64,000 nt of DNA. It comes from Peptococcaceae bacterium. GTDB lineage: Bacteria; Bacillota; Desulfitobacteriia; Desulfitobacteriales; Syntrophobotulaceae. Made by a program: the position numbers and the translations under genes. The stretch is from contig WRII01000002.1 in NCBI GenBank assembly GCA_009782825.1, positions 53,727 to 117,726 of the forward strand. Reading direction: 5' to 3'. The notes under the pieces are model-generated. The model made no database searches, had not been told where the DNA came from, and saw nothing but the letters and a program-made list of their open reading frames with translations. Below, in pieces: positions 50,607-58,874 of this stretch (position 1 is the first letter of the stretch; every line of letters begins with the position of its first letter).

Positions 50607-52172
50607 ATGGAGTCTATGTTTTGTTTTCAATGCGAGCAGACCTCAAAGGGAACAGGGTGTACAATATCCGGTGTCTGCGGCAAAAAGCCTGATACCGCTT
50701 ACGCACAGGATATTTTGACTTGTGAACTGATTGGATTGGCCCAAGGGGCCACGGGCAAAAGGGATACCTCTGTGGTCGACCTTATTGTCGACGGCCTCTT
50801 CATCACCGTAACCAATGTTAATTTTGACAATGAGGCCATTGCTGCGTTCACTCAAAAAGTCCGGAATGAGCGTGTGAAGTTCTCCGAAGAAGTGGGAATC
50901 ATATCTCCACAAGAGCTTTTCCACGGCGATGAAAACAGTGTTTCCCTGCGCTCCACTTTGCTCCTGGGCCTGCGCGGTATGGCCGCCTATGCCCATCATG
51001 CCCGGGTGCTGGGCAAGCGCAACCCTGAGGTGGATGCTTGGTTCATCACGGGTATGGCGGCGCTGGCCAAGGATCATTCCATTGATGAATGGCTGGGCCT
51101 CCTGATGGGGCTGGGCACTGCGAACCTGCAGTGTTTAGGCTTGTTGGATGAAGCCAATACCACAACTTACGGCAATCCTGTGCCTGCCCAAGTGTCGATG
51201 AAAATTGAAAAAGGCCCGTTCATCATTATTACCGGCCACGACCTGCACGATTTGCAGATGCTGTTAGAGCAGACGGAAGGGAAAGGCGTCAACATTTACA
51301 CCCATTGTGAGATGCTGCCGGCCCATGCCTATCCTGAGTTCAAAAAATATGCGCACCTCAAAGGCAATTTTGGTACGGCCTGGCAGAACCAGCAGAAGGA
51401 ATTCGACGGTATTCCCGCACCTATTCTGTTCACCACAAACTGCCTGATGACTCCCAGATCCAGCTATGCCGACCGCGTGTATACCACGTCGGTAGTTGGA
51501 TTCCCCGGTATGAAACACATTGAGGCGGACGCAAATGGAAATAAGGATTTCAACGCGCTGATCACCCAAGCCCTGCATCTGGGCGGCTATGCCGAAGATC
51601 AACAGCGCAGCGGCATTAATGGCGGAACCAGCATCACCACAGGGTTCGGACGTCAGACTGTCCTTGACAACGCCGGAACTATTATTGAGGCGGTCAAAGC
51701 CGGCGCCATCAAACATTTCCTCCTCGTGGGCGGCTGCGACGGCGCCAAACCCGGCCGCAACTATTATACGGAGTTTGTGAAACAGGCTCCTCAGGATACG
51801 GTGATTCTGACTTTGGCGTGCGGTAAATTCCGCTTTAACGACATAGATGCCGGCAGCATCGGCCCGTTCCCGCGTATTCTTGACATGGGCCAGTGCAACG
51901 ACGCCTTTGGCGCTGTTCAGGTGGCGGTGGCCTTGGCCGAAGCTTTTGAGTGCGGCGTTAACGACCTGCCGCTGACTTTGGTGCTCTCCTGGTACGAACA
52001 GAAAGCTGTCTGCATTTTGCTGTCGCTGCTTGCCTTGGGGATTCAGAATATCTATCTTGGTCCCACTGTTCCGGCGTTCTTTTCTGACGCTGTTGTCAAT
52101 GTTCTTGTGGAGAAGTTTAACATCCATGTGGCCGGTACGCCGGAGACTGATTTGGCCCGGATTTTAGGGTAA
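50607..52172 (+). CDS. hcp: Hybrid cluster protein (hydroxylamine/NO-related reductase)
   Basis: A 521-residue Hcp. The N-terminal cysteine set C6-x2-C9-x8-C18-x5-C24 holds a 4Fe-4S-type cluster; downstream, THCEMLPAHAYPE, TNCLMTP, GGCDGAKPGRNYY and LVLSWYEQKAV carry hybrid 4Fe-2S-2O cluster ligands. Hcp reduces NO to N2O in the anaerobic nitrosative response and shows hydroxylamine reductase activity. TTAAGGAGGC precedes the ATG. The nearby ferredoxin-type protein and Crp/Fnr regulator suggest a small nitrosative-stress regulon. Confidence 0.96.
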   Translation: MESMFCFQCEQTSKGTGCTISGVCGKKPDTAYAQDILTCELIGLAQGATGKRDTSVVDLIVDGLFITVTNVNFDNEAIAAFTQKVRNERVKFSEEVGIISPQELFHGDENSVSLRSTLLLGLRGMAAYAHHARVLGKRNPEVDAWFITGMAALAKDHSIDEWLGLLMGLGTANLQCLGLLDEANTTTYGNPVPAQVSMKIEKGPFIIITGHDLHDLQMLLEQTEGKGVNIYTHCEMLPAHAYPEFKKYAHLKGNFGTAWQNQQKEFDGIPAPILFTTNCLMTPRSSYADRVYTTSVVGFPGMKHIEADANGNKDFNALITQALHLGGYAEDQQRSGINGGTSITTGFGRQTVLDNAGTIIEAVKAGAIKHFLLVGGCDGAKPGRNYYTEFVKQAPQDTVILTLACGKFRFNDIDAGSIGPFPRILDMGQCNDAFGAVQVAVALAEAFECGVNDLPLTLVLSWYEQKAVCILLSLLALGIQNIYLGPTVPAFFSDAVVNVLVEKFNIHVAGTPETDLARILG

Positions 52173-52222
52173 TCCAAACAAAATTCCTTCAAAAAATAGT
52201 AAGCGATAGTAAGCAATACTAA

Positions 52223-52239
52223 TGCGGGCTTTGCCCGCA
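52223..52239 (+). terminator. Short stem-loop after hcp
   Basis: TGCGGGC (52223-52229) pairs with GCCCGCA (52233-52239) around TTT. No U-run follows; instead an imperfect GTGGTCAGTGATCAGTGG array runs to about 52270. Confidence 0.45.
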
Positions 52240-52280
52240 AGTGGTCAGTGATCAGTGGTTAGTGGTCAGTATTGGATTTT

Positions 52281-52320
52281 CTTGTTTTTTATTGACGCTT
52301 CGCGTCTGTAAGGTACTATA
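52281..52320 (+). repeat. Dispersed repeat copy B
   Basis: Second copy of the element at 13531-13567 (ATTGACGCTTCGCGTCTGTA core). The bases 52173-52657 carry only repeats and stem-loops before the next gene. Confidence 0.75.
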
Positions 52321-52390
52321 ATGGGTCTTCTTGCATAGTTTTTAAGAGAGAAGGAGCGAGAAGACTCATTACATAATGCGTCAATAAAAA
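52286..52390. repeat. Fold-back palindrome (105 bp)
   Basis: TTTTTATTGACGC (52286-52298) matches the reverse complement of GCGTCAATAAAAA (52378-52390). Inside, AATGGGTCTTCT (52320-52331) pairs with AGAAGACTCATT (52359-52370) with one mismatch. Its left arm contains the dispersed repeat. Confidence 0.85.
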
Positions 52391-52657
52391 GCCAATAAAT
52401 AACGTTGACATGGACATTATTATTGCATTATTGCATTCAAGATTTGCTTATGCTATGCAAATATGGTATTATTGCTGTAATTGAATACGTTTTTAAAGAG
52501 ACTGATTTGAGTTTTGTATTCATTTCGGGTTGTTTAAGGTTGTCCTTTTACAGGCATTTTGGAGCCAAGCGGGGAAGGAATATATGTCTGAATAGGCTTA
52601 ATGGAGAACCAATGGTATGTAATATAAAAAATATTAAAACGAAGGGATTAGTAAAGA

Positions 52658-53257
52658 ATGACTATGAAAAAAGTCCGTCTAACCACTGAATGTGACAATA
52701 GTTGTGAAAGCAGAATTGGTGGAGGTGCTTTTATTGGTGGTATTGTTGATTGGCCTAAAACCGCTAATGGCGAAGACCTCACATTAATCGCTTCAATTTG
52801 TGGAGAAATGCTTATCCCGGTGCTGGGTCATATCGCCAAAGGAAAATATGTTTCTGTATTTTCTTATTACTCTGCAAAGGACTATTTCCTTGATGAAATA
52901 ACATACCATGGTGATCAAGATGAGTTGGATTATATATATAAAAATCACACAACCAAAGTGCTTGTTCACGAAAAAGGAGATCTTATCCAAAAGGGTTGCC
53001 TTATTAAGCCAATGCTCATTAAGCAAAATGGAGAGGTTACAGATACTAAGTTTTTTTGTGGCTCTGGATTTGGGGGAGCCCCCAACTTTCTTCAGATTAG
53101 AGATATTTCCTTTGAGGATAAAACATTCGTGCTTCAATTATATTCTGGTGATTATCCAGAACCCTATAGAGACATATTCGGATTGTCGGATGCTGTTGGC
53201 TATCTGCATATCAACAAAGATTTTAACGGCGGATTGTTCTTTACACAAACGACCTGA
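52658..53257 (+). CDS. Hypothetical protein, possibly DUF1963/YwqG-like
   Basis: A 199-residue soluble protein, noticeably AT-rich. It contains IGGGAFIGGIVDWPK near the N-terminus and FGLSDAVGYLHINKDFNGG near the C-terminus, which faintly recall YwqG/DUF1963-like proteins sometimes seen as immunity factors. That relation is uncertain. GAAGGGA lies about 11 bases before ATG 52658. The region has repeats and low GC, which fits acquired DNA. Confidence 0.6.
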   Translation: MTMKKVRLTTECDNSCESRIGGGAFIGGIVDWPKTANGEDLTLIASICGEMLIPVLGHIAKGKYVSVFSYYSAKDYFLDEITYHGDQDELDYIYKNHTTKVLVHEKGDLIQKGCLIKPMLIKQNGEVTDTKFFCGSGFGGAPNFLQIRDISFEDKTFVLQLYSGDYPEPYRDIFGLSDAVGYLHINKDFNGGLFFTQTT

Positions 53258-53364
53258 TTTGCGGCAAGTTGTTCATATCTATGAGAAAATCTATTTAGTT
53301 ACAGCCCCTTAATTGGGGTACCTATATTAATAAGCGATTTGATGCAAAGGATAATGAGGACCTA

Positions 53365-54165
53365 TTGAAACAGCCAAAAGTCAAATCTTTGTTTGGAGTT
53401 GATATCTCAGCCAAACTTGCCCACCTCAAAACCATACTCACGGATATGGGCAGTGCCCTGTTGGCCTGTTCCGGAGGTACGGACAGCATGCTGCTTTTAG
53501 ATGTGGCCCATGAGGTGTTGGGAGAGCGGTTAGCGGTGGCGACAGTGCGTGCGCCCTATATGTTTGACGACGAATTCCGGGAGGCAGAGGAACAGGTCTG
53601 TAAAAGAGATCTGAAACACTACACGCCCATTCTGCGCTGGGGAGACGGACCTGAGGCTCTTTGGCAGAACAGCCCGGACCGGTGTTACTTATGTAAAAGC
53701 TATGTGTTCGCGCAATTACAAGAATTACGCCAGGATATAGGTATGGCCTGGCTTATGGATGGCACGCAAAAAGACGACTGTCCCGCACAAAGACCCGGAT
53801 TCCGCGCCTTGAGAGAACTAGGGGTACGCAGCCCCCTGCGGGAAAGCGCTATGACAAAAGAGGACATTCGGAATCTGGCTCAGGCCAGGGGATTGGCATT
53901 TTGGAACAAACCTTCTAACAGCTGCTTGCTGACGCGCTTACCTTATGACACGGAAGTTACCGAAGAGATTTTGTGGCGCGTCGGTCAAGCAGAGAAGGTG
54001 GTTGTGGCCTGTGGAATCACCCAAGTACGGGCACGCGTACAGGGAAATAGGGTGCGAATTGAGACAGATCCTTGCGAACTGGAAACACTTGTTGCTCAGA
54101 CTGCCACACTTGTCCCTCAATTAAAAGCTTTGGGCTTTTCTCATGTGATGCTAGTGCAGCTATAA
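53365..54165 (+). CDS. LarE-like ATP-dependent sulfur transferase
   Basis: A 266-residue PP-loop ATPase of the NAD/GMP synthase/ExsB class. The loop SGGTDS is at 36-41; DRCYLC and the KPSNSCLLTRLPY segment follow, where the Cys sits at the position of the sulfur-donating Cys of LarE. LarE makes the nickel pincer cofactor of lactate racemase. No larA, larB or larC lies nearby, so the substrate may differ. TTG 53365 has GAGG 5 bases upstream. Confidence 0.75.
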   Translation: MKQPKVKSLFGVDISAKLAHLKTILTDMGSALLACSGGTDSMLLLDVAHEVLGERLAVATVRAPYMFDDEFREAEEQVCKRDLKHYTPILRWGDGPEALWQNSPDRCYLCKSYVFAQLQELRQDIGMAWLMDGTQKDDCPAQRPGFRALRELGVRSPLRESAMTKEDIRNLAQARGLAFWNKPSNSCLLTRLPYDTEVTEEILWRVGQAEKVVVACGITQVRARVQGNRVRIETDPCELETLVAQTATLVPQLKALGFSHVMLVQL

Positions 54166-54276
54166 GGATTGTGAATGCTCTATTGCCCACAGGCATACAT
54201 ATGAGAGGGTACGCAATCTGAGAAGATGAGCTGTCACAGGAGAAAGAACAGCAGAAAGAACAGGAGGAAGGATAGG

Positions 54277-55065
54277 ATGCAGAAAAAACGCCTTATATTC
54301 AATCGAGCGCGCCATTCTATTTCACCAAAAACAAAACCGAGGGCAAAGTTGGCGTTACCATCAAAAAAGCTCTTTATCGGCCTCCTGGGCTTAAGCTTGC
54401 TGTTGATAGGGGCGGCCGCCCTCTTGTCGCGGCAGGAAGATCCCCAATTGTCAGCCGCCAAAAACTCTATGCCCATCTGGAACGGAAGTTTTTCCGGCAA
54501 AACGGTGGTGATCGACCCTGGCCACGGCGGCATAGATCCGGGAGCCATTGGCGTCACAAAAGTCAAGGAAAAAGATGTTAATCTGCCTGTTGCCTTGAAA
54601 GTCAAGGATCTGCTGATCCAGGCGGGGGTAAACGTGATCATGATCCGCGAGGAAGACCGTGATTTTGGATCGTCGTCAGGCGCCTCCTCACGCAAGCGTG
54701 AAGACTTGGCTCACCGAACAAAAGTGGTCGATGACGCCAATGCCGACATTATTTTGAGTATTCACTGCAACAGTTACCCCAATAAAAACACGCGTGGAGC
54801 ACAGGTTTTTTACTATAAAGGATCCCCCCTGGGTCCGGAAGCCGCCGAAGCCATACAAGACCGCCTGAACCAGGTTACAGGCCGCAAACGCGTTGTCAGA
54901 CCTGACAACTTTTATATGCTCAGAAATACACAAGGCGTTGCCTTAACTGTCGAAATAGGATTTCTCAGCAACCCCGAGGAAGAGAAGAAACTCGTTGATT
55001 CCGACTATCAGAATCAAATCGCCATGGCTATCGCCTTGGGCGTTGCGGATTATTTCGAAAAATAA
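54277..55065 (+). CDS. cwlD: N-acetylmuramoyl-L-alanine amidase, CwlD-like
   Basis: A 262-residue Amidase_3 enzyme. An N-terminal transmembrane anchor (about 32-50) is followed by the zinc ligands in VVIDPGHGGIDPGA (His83), a Glu, SIHCNSY, and the catalytic VEIGFLSNPEEE. Domain size and order fit CwlD, which forms muramic delta-lactam in the spore cortex and so hints at sporulation; a general wall amidase remains possible. ATG 54277 has GGAGGAAGG directly upstream; ATG 54226 lacks a clear site. Confidence 0.8.
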   Translation: MQKKRLIFNRARHSISPKTKPRAKLALPSKKLFIGLLGLSLLLIGAAALLSRQEDPQLSAAKNSMPIWNGSFSGKTVVIDPGHGGIDPGAIGVTKVKEKDVNLPVALKVKDLLIQAGVNVIMIREEDRDFGSSSGASSRKREDLAHRTKVVDDANADIILSIHCNSYPNKNTRGAQVFYYKGSPLGPEAAEAIQDRLNQVTGRKRVVRPDNFYMLRNTQGVALTVEIGFLSNPEEEKKLVDSDYQNQIAMAIALGVADYFEK

Positions 55066-55167
55066 GAGAATATGCTATATATATTGGCCAAAAGTCCTAG
55101 TTCATATTATTTGTAATCTCAGCCGAAAATCAGAAGGAACATTATAAAAAAAATAGAATTATTATTA

Positions 55168-55185
55168 AAGTTGATATCCTTCAAC
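55168..55185 (+). repeat. GAAGGATATCA motif, reverse form
   Basis: AAGTTGATATCCTTCAAC, the same motif as at 36609 and 11165 but 18 kb outside the ribosomal block. Confidence 0.75.
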
Positions 55186-55210
55186 CCACAGTCTATTTCT
55201 AACGGGAGGG

Positions 55211-55705
55211 ATGAAAGTGGATTTAGTACCGGCTATCTTTCTTTTGGGTGGTGGCGCCATTCTCCTGTTCATAGGGTTTTATTTTAACAGGGATGAGGAT
55301 CACACCCAATCTCAAAGCGGCATTCAGGTCTTGCGCAAAGAAATTAACGCTCTGCGGGACGAAGTCCGGCGCAACGATGCGAAAAATGATCTCGTACAAC
55401 GGGAAATTCTCCTTGTCCGGGAGGCGCTGCCCGAGAGTAATGGGAGTTGCAGCCATGTTGCCTCTTCATCTGAGGATACGATCAGGGGAGTCTTGGAACC
55501 TCGGTTCGGTGTTCTGAGTAGCAGAGCTGAAAAACAGGACGGCAGCCAATGTCAAGACTCATATTGGAGGCAAGATCAAAGCGAAGATCCCGATCCCGAT
55601 CCCGATCTCGATCTCGATCCAAGTCAAGATCAAGAGGAAGACTGCAGTCTAACTCAAAACCAAGATACGATAACGATGTTGTACAATAAGTATAAGAGAG
55701 CATGA
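55211..55705 (+). CDS. Hypothetical membrane-anchored coiled-coil protein
   Basis: A 164-residue protein. A single N-terminal transmembrane segment (about 6-24) is followed by a short coiled coil (LRKEINALRDEVRRND) and a disordered C-terminus with DPDPDPDLDLDP, coded by six-base repeats at 55586-55620. No family is recognised. GGGAGGG precedes ATG 55211. Its stop overlaps the next gene by ATGA, so both are likely made together. Confidence 0.65.
   Translation: MKVDLVPAIFLLGGGAILLFIGFYFNRDEDHTQSQSGIQVLRKEINALRDEVRRNDAKNDLVQREILLVREALPESNGSCSHVASSSEDTIRGVLEPRFGVLSSRAEKQDGSQCQDSYWRQDQSEDPDPDPDLDLDPSQDQEEDCSLTQNQDTITMLYNKYKRA
55586..55620 (+). repeat. 6-bp tandem repeat
   Basis: GATCCC and GATCTC units alternate about six times and encode the Asp-Pro and Asp-Leu run of the coiled-coil protein. 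Confidence 0.85.
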
Positions 55706-56166
55706 ATATGAAAAAAAAACTCGCGCCATTTCTTTCAGGCTTAGGAAGCGGACTCTGTTTGGCTGTCCTGATCATGACTCTCTGGGGAATGATCTGGCCA
55801 AACACACAAGCTCTTGAGGGCACGGATCTTGATCTTGCTCAAGTCCAAGCCTCTATGGAAACAAATCCGCGCCCGGAGTTTCAAGCAGAGTCTTTGCCGG
55901 ACTCTGTTCCGGATCCGGCATCGGATGTGAATACGGGGATAACACCCTCGCTGCAGGAGGGGAAAGTTATCGAAATTAAATCCGGTATGTCGGCGAAACA
56001 GATTTCGGATCTGTTAGCTCAAGAAGGGATCATTGATAACGCTCAGGAATTCCACAATTTTTCCATTGATCACGGTAAAGCTCGAAAATTCATGGTTGGG
56101 AAATTCGCTCTTTCCGTTGGGATGTCTTATGAAGAATTGCTTGAGCTCTTGACAATACCTTCTTAA
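55702..56166 (+). CDS. Small MltG/YceG-like membrane protein
   Basis: A 154-residue protein. A short cytosolic Lys stretch, one transmembrane segment (about 12-32), a disordered Pro/Glu/Ser region and a C-terminal domain of about 60 residues with GMSAKQISDLLAQEGIIDNA and KFALSVGMSYEELLELL. That part matches the substrate-binding LysM-like start of MltG transglycosylases, but the catalytic domain is absent, so it cannot cut glycan by itself. It is coupled to the coiled-coil gene. A terminator follows. Confidence 0.7.
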   Translation: MNMKKKLAPFLSGLGSGLCLAVLIMTLWGMIWPNTQALEGTDLDLAQVQASMETNPRPEFQAESLPDSVPDPASDVNTGITPSLQEGKVIEIKSGMSAKQISDLLAQEGIIDNAQEFHNFSIDHGKARKFMVGKFALSVGMSYEELLELLTIPS

Positions 56167-56173
56167 GGGCTGT

Positions 56174-56233
56174 TGCAAGGCGAATAATTTTGCGAGAAGA
56201 CAGGCAAAATTATTCGCCTTGCACTTTTTTTAT
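56174..56233 (+). terminator. Strong intrinsic terminator
   Basis: Perfect 20-bp stem between 56174-56193 and 56204-56223 with a ten-base loop, then CTTTTTTTA. It separates the wall-related genes from arg. Confidence 0.95.
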
Positions 56234-56237
56234 TATA

Positions 56238-56271
56238 GCTGAGGATTTATTATCGCTGAGGATTTATTATC
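56238..56271 (+). repeat. 17-bp tandem duplication
   Basis: GCTGAGGATTTATTATC occurs twice, with a partial third GCCGAGGA. It lies just upstream of the argC promoter. Confidence 0.9.
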
Positions 56272-56280
56272 GCCGAGGAC

Positions 56281-56310
56281 TTGCAATATGAGGGGCAGCC
56301 GTCGTATAAT
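56281..56310 (+). promoter_or_regulatory. arg operon promoter
   Basis: TTGCAA (56281-56286), 18 bases, TATAAT (56305-56310). The -10 is perfect. Confidence 0.65.
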
Positions 56311-56319
56311 GTACAGTGA

Positions 56320-56333
56320 TGAATAATAATTCA
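56320..56333 (+). promoter_or_regulatory. ARG box (ArgR/AhrC operator)
   Basis: ATGAATAATAATTCATT around 56319-56335 matches the bacterial ARG box (two TGAAT half-sites around AT-rich bases). It covers the expected start of transcription, fitting arginine-dependent repression by ArgR/AhrC of argCBD. Confidence 0.7.
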
Positions 56334-56381
56334 TTAATAAATAAGATGGATAGGATAATTCCTAAGAATGGTGGTGATCTC

Positions 56382-57449
56382 ATGGAAAAGGAGATGAATA
56401 AAAATTCAGTATTCAGGGTGGGGATTTTAGGGGCAACTGGATACACGGGACGGGAACTTGTCCGCATTCTCAGCCATCATCCCCAAGTGCGTATTGATTT
56501 TCTTGGAACATCCAGCGCCCAGGGGCAGAAGTATTTTAATATTTATCCGGAATTATGCGGCTGCCCCATTGGGAATATGACCTTAACCGATGAGCACGAT
56601 GTTCCCCAAGTTGATGTGTTATTCTGCGCGCTCCCTCATGGCATTATGGCGGAAAGGGCCGCGAATTTATTAGTGCGGGGCATCAAAATTATTGATTTGG
56701 GGGCGGACTTTCGTTTAAAGGATCCGGCAGAATATGAACTCTGGTATAACTGTGTTCATCCGGATCCGGATCTTTTGTCTCAAGCGGTTTATGGGGTGTC
56801 CGAGATTTACCGAAGGGAAATTTTCACAAGCTCCCTTGTGGCCCTTCCCGGCTGTTACCCGACAGCATCTCTTCTTCCTCTTGCCCCTCTTTTACGTCAT
56901 GGGCTGATAGACCATGATTCCATTGTTATTGACGCGAAGTCGGGGGTATCCGGCGCCGGGCGGGGAGTGACGCCGCAGCTGCATTTTTCTGAAGTGGACG
57001 CCAATTTCAAAGCTTATGGTGTTGACGGACACCGGCACAGGCCGGAGATTGAACAGGAATTGTCCAAGATGGCTGGTGGGAAGCCGATCCACATCTCTTT
57101 CACACCTCATCTCGTACCCATGGTACGCGGTATGCTGGCAACGATTTATGTGCGGGTGAAAGATGGGATTGAAGAAGAAGACCTGCGCCGCTGTTGGCAA
57201 ACTGCCTACGAGGATGAATCCTTTGTGCATGTGATGCCGTGCGGGGTATGGCCTATGACCAAACACGCCTGTGGCCATAATAGCGCCTATATGCAGGTGT
57301 CTTTAGACCGGCGAACCCGCAGGGCGACTCTTGTTTCTGTTTTGGATAATCTGATGAAAGGCGCTGCGGGCCAGGCTGTACAGAATATGAATATTATGTG
57401 CGGCTTGCCGGAGACTCAGGGATTGGCATCGGTGGGGATATGGCCCTGA
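56382..57449 (+). CDS. argC: N-acetyl-gamma-glutamyl-phosphate reductase
   Basis: About 355 residues. VGILGATGYTGRELVRIL binds NADP, LPGCYPTA has the catalytic Cys, and GHRHRPEIEQE and FTPHLVPMVRGM are conserved. It reduces the acylphosphate made by ArgB. ATG 56382 is chosen; the frame extends to 56316 across the ARG box, which argues against the longer form. GGTGGTGATC is a fair binding site. Confidence 0.95.
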   Translation: MEKEMNKNSVFRVGILGATGYTGRELVRILSHHPQVRIDFLGTSSAQGQKYFNIYPELCGCPIGNMTLTDEHDVPQVDVLFCALPHGIMAERAANLLVRGIKIIDLGADFRLKDPAEYELWYNCVHPDPDLLSQAVYGVSEIYRREIFTSSLVALPGCYPTASLLPLAPLLRHGLIDHDSIVIDAKSGVSGAGRGVTPQLHFSEVDANFKAYGVDGHRHRPEIEQELSKMAGGKPIHISFTPHLVPMVRGMLATIYVRVKDGIEEEDLRRCWQTAYEDESFVHVMPCGVWPMTKHACGHNSAYMQVSLDRRTRRATLVSVLDNLMKGAAGQAVQNMNIMCGLPETQGLASVGIWP

Positions 57450-57487
57450 GGCGGAGATAGATAAATGGGAGGAGATGAAGAGATACG

Positions 57488-58378
57488 ATGAATGTGAGTT
57501 ATCTGGAGCGGGCTAATATTTTGATTGAGGCGCTGCCGTATATCCAGCGTTTTGCCGGACATACGATTGTTATCAAATACGGGGGTCACGCCATGGTGGA
57601 TGATGAACTCAAGGAAAAGGTGATCCAGAATATTTTGCTGCTGCAGTCTGTGGGTATGCGCCCTGTGGTGGTTCACGGCGGCGGGCCGGAAATCAATCGC
57701 ATGCTGAAGCGTATTGGCAAGAAAAGCACTTTTGTTCAGGGGTTGCGGGTCACAGATGAGGAAACCATGGAGATCGCGGCCATGGTGTTGGTGGGGAAGC
57801 TGAATACCCAGATTGTGGCGGAATTGAACCGCCTGGGGGGGAAAGCTGTGGGGCTTAACGGCCAGGACGCCCGGCTTTTTCTTGCGGAAAAGAAGCCCAT
57901 GACTTATGTGCATCAAGATGGGTATGAAGAGGATATTGACTTGGGCTATGTGGGCCAGATTACGAAAATATCTCCGGAAATTATTGTGTCTTTATTGGAT
58001 CAAGGCTATGTGCCTGTGGTTTCTCCCTTGGCTGGTGGTGAGGACGGTGTTCCCTACAATGTCAATGCTGATATGGCGGCGGGGATGCTGGCCGGTGTGC
58101 TCAAGGCTTATAAGCTGTTTGTGATGACGGATGTTCCTGGGATTATGGGCGATATTCACAAGCCGGAAACGGTGTTCTCGCGGCTGTCTGCCCAGGAAGT
58201 CAAGGATCTGATGGCGCAGGGGATTATTCAGGGCGGCATGATTCCTAAGGCTGAATGTGTGCTGTCGGCCCTTGAGGAGGGGGTTCGGAATGTTCATATT
58301 ATTGATGGGCGTCAGCCTCATGCTTTGATTTTGGAGGTGTTTAGTAATGTTGGGGTGGGAACCATGGTGAGCCGATAG
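57488..58378 (+). CDS. argB: Acetylglutamate kinase
   Basis: A 296-residue amino acid kinase: [19 protein letters not shown], and the [13 protein letters not shown] loop. The N-terminal helix [15 protein letters not shown] is of the type found in arginine-inhibited kinases, so feedback control by arginine is likely. No argJ lies between argC and argB. GGGAGGAGATGAAGAG precedes the ATG. Confidence 0.95.
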   Translation: MNVSYLERANILIEALPYIQRFAGHTIVIKYGGHAMVDDELKEKVIQNILLLQSVGMRPVVVHGGGPEINRMLKRIGKKSTFVQGLRVTDEETMEIAAMVLVGKLNTQIVAELNRLGGKAVGLNGQDARLFLAEKKPMTYVHQDGYEEDIDLGYVGQITKISPEIIVSLLDQGYVPVVSPLAGGEDGVPYNVNADMAAGMLAGVLKAYKLFVMTDVPGIMGDIHKPETVFSRLSAQEVKDLMAQGIIQGGMIPKAECVLSALEEGVRNVHIIDGRQPHALILEVFSNVGVGTMVSR

Positions 58379-58456
58379 TGCGGGTATGCTCACCAAGTAA
58401 CCTTGAGTTAGTTGCGGAGGATTGCCAAGTAACCATATAACAAACTGGACAGCAAT

Positions 58457-58723
58457 GGGCTCAATGTGTAGGTGAGTGTCTGAGCATCAACGCGCTCGTC
58501 TGAATAGTACCTGGGAACCTCTAAACCCCTATTCAGTATTATGGCTGCCTTGAATAACTTGAATCTATCTGTTAGCTGCATCTTAACCTTTCGATTCTTA
58601 TAGGGGTTTAGAGGCATCCCTTACTTCCTATGTTGGCTTGTATGTCAATGCTGATTATCAGATCTTTAGAATGTTCACTCGAGCTTATGTTGATACTCAG
58701 CCCCTCACCTACACATTGAGCCC
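58457..58723. repeat. 267-bp fold-back element between argB and argD
   Basis: GGGCTCAATGTGTAGGTGAG (58457-58476) is the exact reverse complement of 58704-58723. Inward, CTGAGCATCAAC and GCTCG have matching partners on the right side, and CCTCTAAACCCCTAT (58518-58532) pairs exactly with ATAGGGGTTTAGAGG (58600-58614). The two nested stems span the gap. No transposase is present. This resembles a MITE or fold-back element; it splits argB from argD. The gap 58379-58874 holds nothing else clear. Confidence 0.9.
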
Positions 58724-58874
58724 AGAGTTATTTCTGTGTTATTTCTCTTCCCTGTAAGTGATGTCCCTCAACTGTACTTCTTGTTTTTCTTTGTACTAAG
58801 TTAATCTGCAAGTTGATAAAGATTGGGATCGTGGGCATAGCCCACATTATCTAAGAAAGAAAGGACGGAAACCA

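Noticed and set aside
52405..52689. 94-codon frame upstream of the AT-rich gene
   Set aside because: No binding site, unusual composition and overlap with the next gene's start; probably chance in AT-rich DNA.
53365..54165. tRNA thiouridylase or QueC assignment for the PP-loop gene
   Set aside because: The KPSNSCLLTRLPY segment and length fit LarE better, and QueC/ThiI motifs are missing.
58408..58617. 69-codon minus-strand frame inside the fold-back element
   Set aside because: It crosses the inner palindrome and has no start signal; the inverted repeat explains the sequence better.
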